From Nocardioides sp. L-11A (GTDB lineage Bacteria; Actinomycetota; Actinomycetes; Propionibacteriales; Nocardioidaceae): 64,000 nt of DNA. The stretch covers positions 496,001-560,000 of the forward strand of contig CP124680.1 of assembly GCA_029961745.1 (NCBI GenBank). The letters run 5' to 3'. The notes beneath the pieces were generated by a model. It made no database searches, had not been told where the DNA came from, and saw nothing but the letters and a program-made list of their open reading frames with translations. This document shows, piece by piece, positions 7,776 through 16,534 of this stretch (position 1 is the first letter of the stretch; each line of letters starts with the position of its first letter). The translations under genes were made by a program, and so were the position numbers.

Positions 7776-8996
7776 TCAGAGGACCAGGCGCCGCACGTCC
7801 CCCGCCAGGTGGGCCAGGTGGGCGGTGAAGCGGGCGGCGAGGGCGCCGTCCACGACCCGGTGGTCGTAGGACAGGCACAGCGGCAGCATCAGCCGCGGTA
7901 CGAACCCCTCCCCGTCCCAGACCGGCGCCATCGTCGAGCGGACGACGCCGAGGATAGCGACCTCGGGGGCGTTGACGATCGGCGTGAAGTGGGTGCCGCC
8001 GATGCCGCCGAGGCTGCTGATGGTGAAGGTGGCGCCCTGCAGGTCGGTCGCGCTGAGCTTGCCGTCGCGGGCCCGGGTGGACAGGTCGGCGAGATCACGG
8101 CTGAGCTCGAGGATGCCCTTGCGGTCGACGTCACGCACGACGGGGACGACGAGCCCGTCCGGGGTGTCGACGGCGACGCCGATGTGCACGTAGTCCTTGA
8201 GCACGAGCTCCTCGCCCGCGAGTGAGCTGTTGAGCTCGGGATACTGGCGCAGGCTCGCGGCCGCCGCCTTGAGCAGGAAGCTGAGCAGGGTCACCCGGTA
8301 GCCGTCGGCGCGCGCGTCCTCGTCGAGCTCGCGACGGTACGCATCGAGGTCGGTGATGTCGGCCTCGTCGGCGTGGGTGACGTGGGGGACGTTGAGCCAC
8401 GAGCGATGCAGGTGCGGGCCGGAGAGCCTCTTGATCCGGGAGAGCGGGACCCGGCGGACCGGGCCGAACTTCGCGAAGTCGACCTCCGGGATCGCGGGGA
8501 TCCCCGCACCTACGGCGGTTCCGGCCGGAGCGAGGCCGCGCTCGTAGTGGGCGAGCAGGTCCTGCTTGGTGACCCGGGCCTTGATGCCGCTGCCGCTGAC
8601 CGCGGTCAGGTCGACGTCGAGCTCGCGAGCGAGCCGCCGCACGAGCGGGGTGGCGCGGAGGCCGTCGTCGTCGGAGCCGGCCGTCGCTGGCTCCGTTACC
8701 TCGGGTACGGCAGGCTGCTCGGCGACCGGTGCCGGCTCCTCCGCGGCGGGTGCGGCCTCGGCGACCTCGGCGACCTCGGCGACAGCGATCACGCTGCCCT
8801 GGCTCACCGTGTCGCCGACGGCGACCGAGACCGAGACGATGGTGCCGTCGACGGGCGAGGGCACCTCCATGGTCGCCTTGTCGGTCTCCAGGGTGATGAG
8901 CGGGTCCTCGGCGCGGACGACCGCGCCGGGCGTGACCAGCACCTCGATCACGGGTACATCGGAGAAGTCGCCGATGTCGGGAACCTTGATGTCCAC
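7776..8996 (-). CDS. aceF: Pyruvate dehydrogenase E2 (dihydrolipoamide acetyltransferase)
   Basis: 406-aa E2 with one N-terminal lipoyl domain (lipoyl-lysine in the ETDKATMEVPSP motif near residue 40), an Ala/Pro/Glu-rich linker, a peripheral-subunit-binding domain (ATPLVRRLARELDVDL near 125) and a C-terminal acyltransferase domain ending with the catalytic His motif LSYDHRVVDG. It transfers acetyl from E1 to CoA. Three GTG starts are possible: 8996 (best spaced from a GAGGA), 9002, and 9011, which would overlap the E1 stop as GTGA. A single lipoyl domain is fewer than in enterobacterial E2. It is translationally coupled to aceE. Confidence 0.92.
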   Translation of the reverse strand: MDIKVPDIGDFSDVPVIEVLVTPGAVVRAEDPLITLETDKATMEVPSPVDGTIVSVSVAVGDTVSQGSVIAVAEVAEVAEAAPAAEEPAPVAEQPAVPEVTEPATAGSDDDGLRATPLVRRLARELDVDLTAVSGSGIKARVTKQDLLAHYERGLAPAGTAVGAGIPAIPEVDFAKFGPVRRVPLSRIKRLSGPHLHRSWLNVPHVTHADEADITDLDAYRRELDEDARADGYRVTLLSFLLKAAAASLRQYPELNSSLAGEELVLKDYVHIGVAVDTPDGLVVPVVRDVDRKGILELSRDLADLSTRARDGKLSATDLQGATFTISSLGGIGGTHFTPIVNAPEVAILGVVRSTMAPVWDGEGFVPRLMLPLCLSYDHRVVDGALAARFTAHLAHLAGDVRRLVL

Positions 8997-9007
8997 AGTC
9001 ACTGTCC

Positions 9008-11659
9008 TCACGCGTGGGCCGGGTCGGCCCGGTCGGGGTCGATGCCGTACTTCTCGATCGCCTGGGCGACCACGGCGGGGGCGACGGTGCCCTCGTCGGC
9101 GAGCCGGCGCAGGGCGGTGACGGCGATGAAGTGCCGGTCCACCTCGAAGTGGCGGCGCAGGTTGCGGCGGTAGTCCGATCGGCCGAAGCCGTCGGTGCCG
9201 AGCGCGGTGTAGCTGCCCGGCACGAAGGCGCGGATCTGGTCGGCGTACGCCTTCATGTAGTCGGTGGCGGCGACGACCGGGCCCGGCCGACCCGCCAGGC
9301 AGGAGGCGACGTACGACGTCCGCGGCTCCTCGAGCGGGTGCAGGGTGTTCCAGCGCTCGGTGGCCAGGCCGTCGCGGCGCAGCTCGGTGAGGCTGGGCGC
9401 GCTCCACACGTCGGCCTCGATCCCGAAGTCCGCGGCGAGGAGGTCGGCGGCGGCGAGCACCTCGCGCAGGATGGTGCCCGAGCCGATCAGCTGCACCTGC
9501 GCCGTGCCCTCGGCCGGCCGCAGCTCGTAGAGCCCCTTGAGGATGCCCTCGGTGACGCCCTCGGGCATCGGCGGGTGCTCGTAGTTCTCGTTCATGAGCG
9601 TGAGGTAGCAGAAGACGTCCTCCTGCTCGGCGTACATCCGGCGCAGGCCGTCGGCGACGATCACCGCCAGCTCGTAGGCGTAGGTCGGGTCGTAGGCGAC
9701 GCAGTTGGGGATCATCGCGGCCTGGAGGTGGCTGTGGCCGTCCTCGTGCTGGAGCCCTTCGCCGTTGAGCGTCGTGCGGCCGGCGGTGCCGCCGACCAGG
9801 AAGCCCCGGGCCCGGATGTCGCCGGCCGCCCAGGCGAGGTCGCCGACCCGCTGGAAGCCGAACATCGAGTAGTAGACGTAGAACGGGATCATCGGGGTGT
9901 CGCTGCTCGAGTACGACGTCGCGGCGGCGATCCACGACGACATGGCGCCGGGCTCGTTGATGCCCTCCTGGAGGATCTGCCCGCTGGCGTCCTCCTTGTA
10001 GAACATCAGCTGCTCGGCGTCCTCGGGCGTGTAGAGCTGGCCGTTCTGCGAGAAGATCCCGATCTGGCGGAACAGGCCCTCCATACCGAAGGTGCGTGCC
10101 TCGTCCGGCACGATCGGCACGACCCGCTTGCCGACCTCCTTGTCGCGCAGCAGCTTGGTGAGGATCTGGACGAACGCCATCGTCGTGGAGATCGCGCGGC
10201 CGTTGGAGCCGGCCACCTGTGCGGCGAACGCCTCGACGCCGGGCACCGCCAGCGGTGCCGACGTACGGCGCCGGGCGGGCAGGTAGCCGCCGAGCTCCTT
10301 GCGGCGCGCGTGCAGGTAGGTGTGCTCGGGCGAGCCCTCGGGGAACGACACATAGGGCAGGTCGGTGAGGTGGTCGTCATCGATCGGGATCGCGAACCGG
10401 TCGCGGAACGCGCGCAGCGCCGGCTCGGCGACCTTCTTGGCCTGGTGGCTGATGTTCATCGCCTCGCCCGCGGCACCGAGGCCGTAGCCCTTGACCGTCT
10501 TGGCGAGGATCACGCTCGGCCGGCCGGTGTGGGCGAGCGCCGCGGCGTAGGCGGCGTACACCTTCTGCGGGTCGTGGCCACCGCGGGTGAGGCGCCAGAT
10601 CTCGTCGTCGCTCCAGTCCGCGACCATGGCGGCGAGCTCGGGGTCGACGCCGAAGAAGTGCTCGCGCACGTACGCGCCGTCCTTGGACTTGAATGTCTGG
10701 TACTCGCCGTCGACGCACTCCATCATCCGGCGCTTGAGGGCGCCGGATGTGTCGCGGGCGAGGAGCTCGTCCCAGCCGGAGCCCCACACCAGCTTGATCA
10801 CGTTCCAGCCGGCGCCGCGGAAGACGCCCTCGAGCTCCTGGATGATCTTGCCGTTCCCGCGCACCGGTCCGTCGAGGCGCTGCAGGTTGCAGTTGACGAC
10901 GAAGACCAGGTTGTCGAGCTTCTCGCGGGCGGCCATCGAGATGGCACCGAGGGTCTCGGGCTCGTCGGTCTCGCCGTCGCCGACGAAGACCCACACCTTG
11001 CGGGCCGCCGTGTCGGCGAGGCCGCGGGCGTGGAGGTACTTGAGGAAGCGCGCCTGGTAGATGGACATCAGCGGGCCCAGGCCCATCGAGACCGTGGGGA
11101 ACTGCCAGAAGTCGGGCATCAGCCAGGGGTGCGGGTACGACGAGAGGCCGGTGCCGGCATGGCTGCCGGTCTCCTGGCGGAAGCTGTCCAGCTGGGCCTC
11201 GGTGAGCCGGCCCTCGAGGAAGGCGCGCGCGTAGATGCCGGGGGAGAGGTGGCCCTGGATGTAGACCAGGTCGCCGCCGTGCTCCTCGGTGGGCGCGTGC
11301 CAGAAGTGCTGGAAGCCGACGTCGTAGAGGGTGGCGGCGGACTGGAAGCTGGAGAGGTGGCCGCCGAGCTCGGTGGAGTCCTTGTTGGCGCGCAGCACGA
11401 GCGCGAGCGCGTTCCACCGGATGGCGGAGCGGATCCGGTGCTCGATCTCGCGCTCGCCCGGGTGCGTCGGCTCGTCGGCCGGCGCGATGGTGTTGACATA
11501 GGGCGTGGTGGCGACGAAGGGCACCGCGGTGCCGAGGCGCTGCGCCTCGGCCAGGATCTGGTCGAGCAGGTACGTCGTGCGTGTCTCACCCTCGAACTCG
11601 AGCACGGCCGCGAGGGCGTCGCGCCACTCCTGCGTCTCGGCGGGGTCGATGTCGCTCAT
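9008..11659 (-). CDS. aceE: Pyruvate dehydrogenase E1 component, homodimeric type
   Basis: 883-aa thiamine-diphosphate enzyme that decarboxylates pyruvate and acetylates the E2 lipoyl group. Length and sequence match single-chain AceE. The ThDP motif is GDGETDEPE followed by NCNLQRLDG near residue 250-280, and the N-terminal region contains RIRSAIRWNALALVLRANK. ATG 11659 (MSDIDPAETQEW) is the typical actinobacterial start; a longer reading from 11716 has no support. It is followed within the same operon by aceF. A LysR gene on the same strand lies 90 bp upstream and a lipoate-ligase-like gene further upstream, which suggests local control and lipoylation of this complex. Confidence 0.95.
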   Translation of the reverse strand: MSDIDPAETQEWRDALAAVLEFEGETRTTYLLDQILAEAQRLGTAVPFVATTPYVNTIAPADEPTHPGEREIEHRIRSAIRWNALALVLRANKDSTELGGHLSSFQSAATLYDVGFQHFWHAPTEEHGGDLVYIQGHLSPGIYARAFLEGRLTEAQLDSFRQETGSHAGTGLSSYPHPWLMPDFWQFPTVSMGLGPLMSIYQARFLKYLHARGLADTAARKVWVFVGDGETDEPETLGAISMAAREKLDNLVFVVNCNLQRLDGPVRGNGKIIQELEGVFRGAGWNVIKLVWGSGWDELLARDTSGALKRRMMECVDGEYQTFKSKDGAYVREHFFGVDPELAAMVADWSDDEIWRLTRGGHDPQKVYAAYAAALAHTGRPSVILAKTVKGYGLGAAGEAMNISHQAKKVAEPALRAFRDRFAIPIDDDHLTDLPYVSFPEGSPEHTYLHARRKELGGYLPARRRTSAPLAVPGVEAFAAQVAGSNGRAISTTMAFVQILTKLLRDKEVGKRVVPIVPDEARTFGMEGLFRQIGIFSQNGQLYTPEDAEQLMFYKEDASGQILQEGINEPGAMSSWIAAATSYSSSDTPMIPFYVYYSMFGFQRVGDLAWAAGDIRARGFLVGGTAGRTTLNGEGLQHEDGHSHLQAAMIPNCVAYDPTYAYELAVIVADGLRRMYAEQEDVFCYLTLMNENYEHPPMPEGVTEGILKGLYELRPAEGTAQVQLIGSGTILREVLAAADLLAADFGIEADVWSAPSLTELRRDGLATERWNTLHPLEEPRTSYVASCLAGRPGPVVAATDYMKAYADQIRAFVPGSYTALGTDGFGRSDYRRNLRRHFEVDRHFIAVTALRRLADEGTVAPAVVAQAIEKYGIDPDRADPAHA

Positions 11660-11749
11660 CCCGGGTCCTGTCGCTCGGAGGTGTGGGCGGCACCATCCTC
11701 TGACCGGGGCGAACATGCGTCCAATGCCTAGTTCGACGACAAATGATGC

Positions 11750-12658
11750 CTACTGCGCATGGATCTGGTGGCTGGTCCGCTGTGCGTGCGCGCGGAACGC
11801 GGCCGACGCGGGTGGCAGCGTGCGGTCCTTGACCCAGGCCAGGCCGATCTCGCGGGACGCCCGGACGTCGGTGACCCGCAGGTGTGGAGTCGTGGGCGCC
11901 GCGGTGCTGCGCGGCTCCGGCAGGAGGGCGACGCCGAGGCCGGCGGCGACCAGTCCGCGGAGCGTCTCGACCTCCTCCCCCTCGAAACCGATCCGGGGCG
12001 TGAAGCCCGCCTCGCCACACAGCTCCTCGGTGATCGCCCGGAGGCTGAAGCCCTTCTTGAGCACGATGAACCGCTCGCCGGAGACGTCCGCGAGGCGCGC
12101 CGTGCGGTGACCGGGCGCGGTCCGGCGTCCGGCCAGCCGGTGGTCCGGCGGCACGACGAGCCGGAGCGGCTCGAGGAACAGCCGTCGGCTCTCGAGCTGG
12201 GGGTGCTCGGGCCGGTCCCCGGTGATCGCGAGGTCGACCAGGCCGCCGAGCAGGTCGTCGACCAGGCCCGCGTCGCCGTGCTGGCGCAGGTCGAAGCGCA
12301 CCTGCGGGCGCTCGGCGTGGAAGCTGCGGATCAGCGCGGGCACCAGCCAGGTCCCGAGGGTGTGCAGGAAGGCCACCGGGACGAACCCGGCGTCCGGCGC
12401 GGTGAGGTCCTGGACCGACCGCACCCCCCGCTCGTACGCGTCGATCGTCTCGCGGGCGTGCCGGGCCAGCTCGCGCCCGGCCGGTGTCAGGGTGAGCCCG
12501 CGCCCGATCCGCTGGAAGAGCGGGGTGCCGACCTCGCGCTCGAGCCGGGCCAGTGCGCGTGAGACCGCCGGCTGGGTGCGGTGCACCCGCGCGGCGGTCT
12601 CGGTCACCGTGCTGCCGTCGGCCACCGCCAGGAATGCGCGGATCGTGTCGAGCTCCAT
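11750..12658 (-). CDS. LysR family transcriptional regulator
   Basis: 302-aa LTTR. The N-terminal winged helix-turn-helix is clear (MELDTIRAFLAVADG, then TETAARVHRTQPAVSRALARLE), and a periplasmic-binding-like effector domain spans about residues 90-295. ATG 12658 is preferred because MELDTIRAF is the standard family start; an ATG 21 bp upstream also exists. It lies directly upstream of, and on the same strand as, the PDH genes, which is unusual since LTTRs are normally divergent. The 12698-12756 inverted repeat upstream could be its operator. Target and effector are unknown. Confidence 0.92.
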   Translation of the reverse strand: MELDTIRAFLAVADGSTVTETAARVHRTQPAVSRALARLEREVGTPLFQRIGRGLTLTPAGRELARHARETIDAYERGVRSVQDLTAPDAGFVPVAFLHTLGTWLVPALIRSFHAERPQVRFDLRQHGDAGLVDDLLGGLVDLAITGDRPEHPQLESRRLFLEPLRLVVPPDHRLAGRRTAPGHRTARLADVSGERFIVLKKGFSLRAITEELCGEAGFTPRIGFEGEEVETLRGLVAAGLGVALLPEPRSTAAPTTPHLRVTDVRASREIGLAWVKDRTLPPASAAFRAHAQRTSHQIHAQ

Positions 12659-12697
12659 GACTCCATGCTCCCAGCGCATGGGTCGCCCGCCAACGTG

Positions 12698-12756
12698 TCG
12701 TACCCGGCATTCGGGTCGCCGAATGGCCCGAACCGCGACCTGAATGCCGGGTACGA
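12698..12756. repeat. 22-bp inverted repeat between the lipoate-ligase and LysR genes
   Basis: Arms 12698-12719 and 12735-12756 are reverse complements with one mismatch and a 15-nt loop. It lies downstream of the lipoate-ligase gene and 40 bp upstream of the LysR start. It could be a terminator for the former or an extended operator for the latter. The inner part also contains ACCCG-N5-CGGGT. Confidence 0.65.
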
Positions 12757-12774
12757 CGGAGAACCCGGGCCGGC

Positions 12775-13434
12775 TCAGCCCCGCAGCTCGTCGAGGACGG
12801 CGATGCGGAGCGCGGCGAGGTGGGGGCCGACGCCGGTCGCCCGGGTGGCGAGGTCGGCACCCGCGGCCTGCCGGTCCGCCGGCGTCAGGGCCACCAGGTC
12901 GAGGACGTCGTACGGGTCCCAGTGCTCGTAGGTGATGCACTGGAACCGGGCGCCCGCGCGGGTGCGGCGCTGCGAGATGCCCACGAGCTTGCGGTCCTCG
13001 ACGATCACCTCGCCGGGCCCGAGCGCGGCGAAGCACACCAGTCGTCCCCACGGCGTCTGCTCCAGGCCGCCCCGATAGACCTCGGCCGCCACGCCGATCG
13101 TGGCCAGCGCCCGCTGCCAGGCCTCGCCGAGCCAGTACGCCGACGCGCGGACGTCGTCGCTCCAGCGGGGGTCGTGGCGCGGCACGACCACGTCGAGCCA
13201 CACGCACCGGTCCGGGTCGACGTACACGGCGCCGCCCCCGCTGCGCCGGCGCACGACGTCCACCCCCGCCGCGGCCACCGCCGCGGTGTCGGCGACGGTG
13301 TGGTCCTGGGCGCTGCCGAGGACCAGCGCCGGCCCGGACGGGGCGAACGACCAGACCTCGGCCGCCGCCAGGTCATCGGGGATCGGACGGGCATGGAAGT
13401 CGGCGATCGACCCGGTCACCTCGCGCAGCAGCAC
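12775..13434 (-). CDS. Lipoate-protein ligase / biotin-lipoate A/B ligase family protein
   Basis: 219-aa single-domain member of the lipoate ligase/octanoyltransferase family. The signature RRRSGGGAVY is at residues 62-71 and the conserved Lys is Lys149 (EDRKLVGISQRR). It lacks the C-terminal accessory domain of large LplA enzymes, so it may be a ligase with a separate partner, an octanoyl/amidotransferase, or a salvage enzyme. Position beside the PDH genes suggests that the E2 lipoyl domain is its substrate (inference). It starts at ATG 13434, and a separate hairpin-bounded gene precedes it. Confidence 0.85.
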   Translation of the reverse strand: MLLREVTGSIADFHARPIPDDLAAAEVWSFAPSGPALVLGSAQDHTVADTAAVAAAGVDVVRRRSGGGAVYVDPDRCVWLDVVVPRHDPRWSDDVRASAYWLGEAWQRALATIGVAAEVYRGGLEQTPWGRLVCFAALGPGEVIVEDRKLVGISQRRTRAGARFQCITYEHWDPYDVLDLVALTPADRQAAGADLATRATGVGPHLAALRIAVLDELRG

Positions 13435-13468
13435 GCGCCCGATTCTGCCCGAGCGCGCCCGGAGTCGC

Positions 13469-13506
13469 GGTGCGGCAACGATTCCCCCAGAGATCGCTGC
13501 CGCACC
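13469..13506. terminator. Hairpin downstream of the 86-aa gene
   Basis: 14-bp stem with one mismatch (arms 13469-13482 and 13493-13506, 10-nt loop), 13 bp after the stop of the minus-strand gene at 13519. It sits just upstream of the lipoate-ligase start, so it probably separates the two transcripts. Confidence 0.6.
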
Positions 13507-13518
13507 GACGTGCGGGGG

Positions 13519-13779
13519 TCAGTGGCGTGAGGCCTTCGGCTCGGTGCCGTGGTGGCGCAGCTGCTCGGCGCTGGCGGGGATCAGCTGCCCGGCCTCGACC
13601 TGCCACACGGCCTCGGCGTAGGCGAGCGCGGCGCTGAGCCGGCGGTAGACGGTGATGTCGTCCTCGCTCGGCACGACGCCGGCGGCCCACTGCCGCGTGA
13701 GGCGGTCGGCGGCGCCGTTGGCGCGCTCGAGCGCGAGCCGGAGGGCACGGGCCGCCCGGTCGTACGGCGCCTGGGTCAT
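13519..13779 (-). CDS. Small hypothetical protein
   Basis: 86-aa cytosolic protein, Ala/Arg-rich and predicted mostly helical, with no signal peptide or membrane segment. I do not recognise a family. It starts at ATG 13779 and is followed by a clear hairpin, which supports it as a real transcription unit. It has no operon partner: the lipoate-ligase gene begins 85 bp further on, after the hairpin. It could be a small DNA-associated or partner protein, but nothing in the sequence decides this. Confidence 0.55.
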   Translation of the reverse strand: MTQAPYDRAARALRLALERANGAADRLTRQWAAGVVPSEDDITVYRRLSAALAYAEAVWQVEAGQLIPASAEQLRHHGTEPKASRH

Positions 13780-14137
13780 CGCCGGGCCCTCGTCCGGACC
13801 CTCGTCGCGCCGGTGTCGGCGCCGGTGGTCGTCTTCCGCATGGTGCTCCCCTCGGGTTCAAGGCTTCCTGCCGATGGGTGTGGGCGGGGAGGCCGTTGGG
13901 TCTTCAGATCTCCCGAGCCGGGCACCGCGAGAGCGGTGCGTGCCGACGACGCTACCCACGCCGCCCGACGCGGACACGCGATCGGCACCTGCGGTTCTCT
14001 GATGAGGTATCGCGGCCTCGGGGCCGTGAGCCAGATCGCCCCGCGCCGGAGCCCGTGGGCGTGATCTTGGCCCGATCGGGGACACTGGCGTCAGCGTCAT
14101 CGGTGGGGAGACCGCGGCGCCGATGGGGGAGGGGCGC
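13780..14137. other. Intergenic region between divergent genes
   Basis: About 360 bp with no convincing gene. It must hold the promoters of the minus-strand 86-aa gene and of the plus-strand XRE-type gene. A small perfect hairpin with 7-bp arms and a GAGA loop lies at 13922-13939. A purine-rich ribosome-binding stretch (GGGGGAGGGG, 14125-14134) precedes the ATG at 14138. Confidence 0.5.
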
Positions 14138-14965
14138 ATGTGGAGCATCGTCGAGCACTGTGAGGAGCGGCAGCGGGGCAATCCGCCGCTGCGCCGGCTG
14201 TGGCGTCGGGGGCAGTGGGCGATCCGGCCCGCCGAAGGGCCACGCCATCAGGTTCGCCGGGTGGCGCTCGCCAACGCACTGGCCCTGATCGTCTTCGAGG
14301 ACGCCGCCGACCTCGCCGACGTCGCCGTCCTGGCGCGCCAGCTCGGCACCGCGCGGCTGGCCGACCTGCAGGAGGAGGTGCTCGCGCCGATCGACCCGGC
14401 CGCGACCCGCCCGCGCACCACGGCGCTCGTCACCCGGCTGGCCCGGGCCGCGTGGCACGAGGACGGCGCCGGCGAGGCCGACGCCGATCGAGCGCTGTAC
14501 GCCGAGCTGGTCACCCGGCTCGTGCTGCAGCGTGGCGAGCGGGCCGGGACGCCCCCGCCGGCCACGTCCCGCGCCGACGTCCTCGGCGCCCTCCATGACG
14601 GCCATCTGCCCTCCTGGCGACGCCAGGTCGCGGCGATCGCGGCGGAGCCGTGGGCCGGTCCGGGCGCGGACTGGATCGCCCTGCTCGACCCGCGCCGCGA
14701 CGCCTTCGCCCTCGCCTGCCTCCGTGCCCTCGTCGACCGGGCGCAGCAGGACGCCGTGGCCCAGGAGCGGGGCGCGGTGGCCGACCACATCCGGCGCACG
14801 ATCGCCCGGGCCGGAGTCACCCAGCGCGAGTTCGCCCGGCTGATCGGCACGTCGCAGTCGCGGCTCTCGACCTATGTCTCCGGCTCGGTGGTGCCCTCGG
14901 CGGCGATGCTGGTGCGGATCAGCCAGGCGGGCGACGGGCTGCGGCGTACCACGGGGTCCGGCTGA
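14138..14965 (+). CDS. XRE-type regulator with C-terminal helix-turn-helix (paralogue 1)
   Basis: 275-aa protein. The first ~190 residues are helical and unrecognised. The C-terminal ~60 form an XRE-like HTH (GVTQREFARLIGTSQSRLSTY, then VSGSVVPSAAMLVRI). It is clearly paralogous to the protein at 20043-20933, sharing layout and the motif IGTS-SRLSTYV-G-VVPSA-ML-RI. ATG 14138 has a well-placed GGAGG; ATG 14123 is an alternative. It lies just upstream of the sulfatase operon on the same strand and is a candidate regulator of it. A C-terminal HTH is the reverse of the usual XRE layout. Confidence 0.8.
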   Translation: MWSIVEHCEERQRGNPPLRRLWRRGQWAIRPAEGPRHQVRRVALANALALIVFEDAADLADVAVLARQLGTARLADLQEEVLAPIDPAATRPRTTALVTRLARAAWHEDGAGEADADRALYAELVTRLVLQRGERAGTPPPATSRADVLGALHDGHLPSWRRQVAAIAAEPWAGPGADWIALLDPRRDAFALACLRALVDRAQQDAVAQERGAVADHIRRTIARAGVTQREFARLIGTSQSRLSTYVSGSVVPSAAMLVRISQAGDGLRRTTGSG

Positions 14966-14974
14966 TCCATTCAT

Positions 14975-14990
14975 GTTCATGTATGTGAAC
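14975..14990. promoter_or_regulatory. Operator-like palindrome and promoter region of the sulfatase operon
   Basis: GTTCA-N6-TGAAC in an AT-rich island, within a TTCATG-N18-TATCCT promoter-like arrangement (14976-15005). It is located between the XRE-type gene and the sulfatase start at 15109. Confidence 0.4.
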
Positions 14991-15108
14991 TTGGGTTCGT
15001 ATCCTTGACGTCCGGTGGCGGGTGCTCCAGGATCGGCATGTCGGCGCCGCCGGATCGGCGGTGTCGGCGCGCCCGTCGGGGCGCCGGCGCACGGGGCAGG
15101 AGCACAGC

Positions 15109-16518
15109 ATGGACAAGCGGCCCAACGTCATCTTCGTCCTGGCCGACCAGTGGCGGGGCCAGTCGATCGGCTACCGCGGCGACCCCAATGTCGCGACACC
15201 GCGCCTGGACGCCCTCGCGGCGGAGTCGGTGGACTTCGAGAACGCCGTGGCCGGCAGCCCGGTCTGCTGTCCCTCCCGGGCCAGCATGATCACCGGTCAG
15301 TTCCCGCTCACCCACGGCGTCTACATCAATGACGTCGAGCTGGTTCCCCAGGGGCCCACGCTCGCCGAGAGCCTCCAGGACGCCGGCTACCGCACCGGAT
15401 ATATCGGCAAGTGGCACCTCTACGGCAGCCCCGACGGCTTCTACGGCCGGCGCCGGCTCCCGGTCCCCCGCGACAAGCAGTTCGGCTTCGACTACTGGAA
15501 GGGGACCGAGTGCACGCACGACTACAACAACTCGATTTACTACGTCGACGACGACCCGGCCGTCCAGGTGTGGGAGGGCTATGACGCGCAGTCGCAGACC
15601 GACGACGCCTGCGCGTTCGTGAGCGCGAGCGATCCCGACCAGCCCTTCCTGCTGATGCTGGCCTACGGGCCGCCGCACTTCCCGCTGCACACGGCGCCCG
15701 AGACCTACCGGGAGCGGTACGCCGACGCGGCGATCCAGCTCCCCCCGAACGTCCCCGACGAGCTGGCCGCCGACTCGGTGGCGGCGCTGCGGGGCTACTA
15801 CGCGCACATGGCCGCCCTGGACGACTGCATCGGGCAGTTGCTCGACCACCTCGAGCGGTCCGGTGCGGCGGAGGACACGATCGTCGTGTTCACCTCCGAC
15901 CACGGCGACATGATGGGCTCCCAGGGCATCCAGCACGACGTCAAGACGTGCCCGTGGGACGAGTCGATCCGGGTCCCGTTCCTGCTCCGATACCCGGCGG
16001 CGCTGGGCTCCGAGGGCCGCGTCGACCCCTCCGTCATCAACTCGGCCGACATCATGCCGACCCTGCTGGGACTGTGCGGCCTCGACGTACCCGAGACCTG
16101 CGAGGGCCGCGACGTCTTCGCGGAGGGGCCCCTGGAATCGGCCTTCCTGTCGATGCCGGTGCCCATCCTGTGGGGTCGCACCTATGGCATCGGTCCCTAC
16201 CGCGGCGTCCGGACCGCGCGGCACACCTACGTGCGCTCGCTCGACGGCGACTGGCTGCTCTACGACAACCAGGCCGATCCGCACCAGCTGGCCAACCTGG
16301 TCGACGACCCCACGCACGCCCCCGTCCGCCAGGAGCTCAGCGCGCTGCTGGACGAGTGGCTCGACCGGCTCGGCGACGAGTTCCTGCCCGCCGAGCACTA
16401 TGTGGAGCGGGACGGGCTGGGCCACTATGACGAGGTGCTCACCCCGGTGGGATCCAGCACCGGTCCGGGCGGCAGCTGGCGTTCCACCATGGTGCCGACC
16501 GCGCCGGCGGAGAGCTGA
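15109..16518 (+). CDS. Type I sulfatase (formylglycine-dependent)
   Basis: 469-aa alkaline-phosphatase-superfamily arylsulfatase. The FGly motif CCPSR is at residues 53-57, Cys53 being the predicted formylglycine precursor. The first metal Asp is in IFVLADQWRG (Asp13), and the second metal-site segment is VVFTSDHGDMMG. GKWHLYG supplies the conserved Lys/His. There is no signal peptide, so it should be cytosolic and could act on imported sulfate esters. ATG 15109 follows CAGGAG. The maturation enzyme gene follows directly. The substrate is not evident; some family members are phosphonate or choline-sulfate hydrolases. Confidence 0.92.
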   Translation: MDKRPNVIFVLADQWRGQSIGYRGDPNVATPRLDALAAESVDFENAVAGSPVCCPSRASMITGQFPLTHGVYINDVELVPQGPTLAESLQDAGYRTGYIGKWHLYGSPDGFYGRRRLPVPRDKQFGFDYWKGTECTHDYNNSIYYVDDDPAVQVWEGYDAQSQTDDACAFVSASDPDQPFLLMLAYGPPHFPLHTAPETYRERYADAAIQLPPNVPDELAADSVAALRGYYAHMAALDDCIGQLLDHLERSGAAEDTIVVFTSDHGDMMGSQGIQHDVKTCPWDESIRVPFLLRYPAALGSEGRVDPSVINSADIMPTLLGLCGLDVPETCEGRDVFAEGPLESAFLSMPVPILWGRTYGIGPYRGVRTARHTYVRSLDGDWLLYDNQADPHQLANLVDDPTHAPVRQELSALLDEWLDRLGDEFLPAEHYVERDGLGHYDEVLTPVGSSTGPGGSWRSTMVPTAPAES

Positions 16519-16534
16519 GCGGAGGGAGGACCGG

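Noticed and set aside
7776..9935. A 719-codon minus-strand reading frame suggesting an E1-E2 fusion.
   Set aside because: The upstream part is the aceE gene read in another frame; the E2 lipoyl domain starts at 8996 and both genes are complete with standard start and stop codons.
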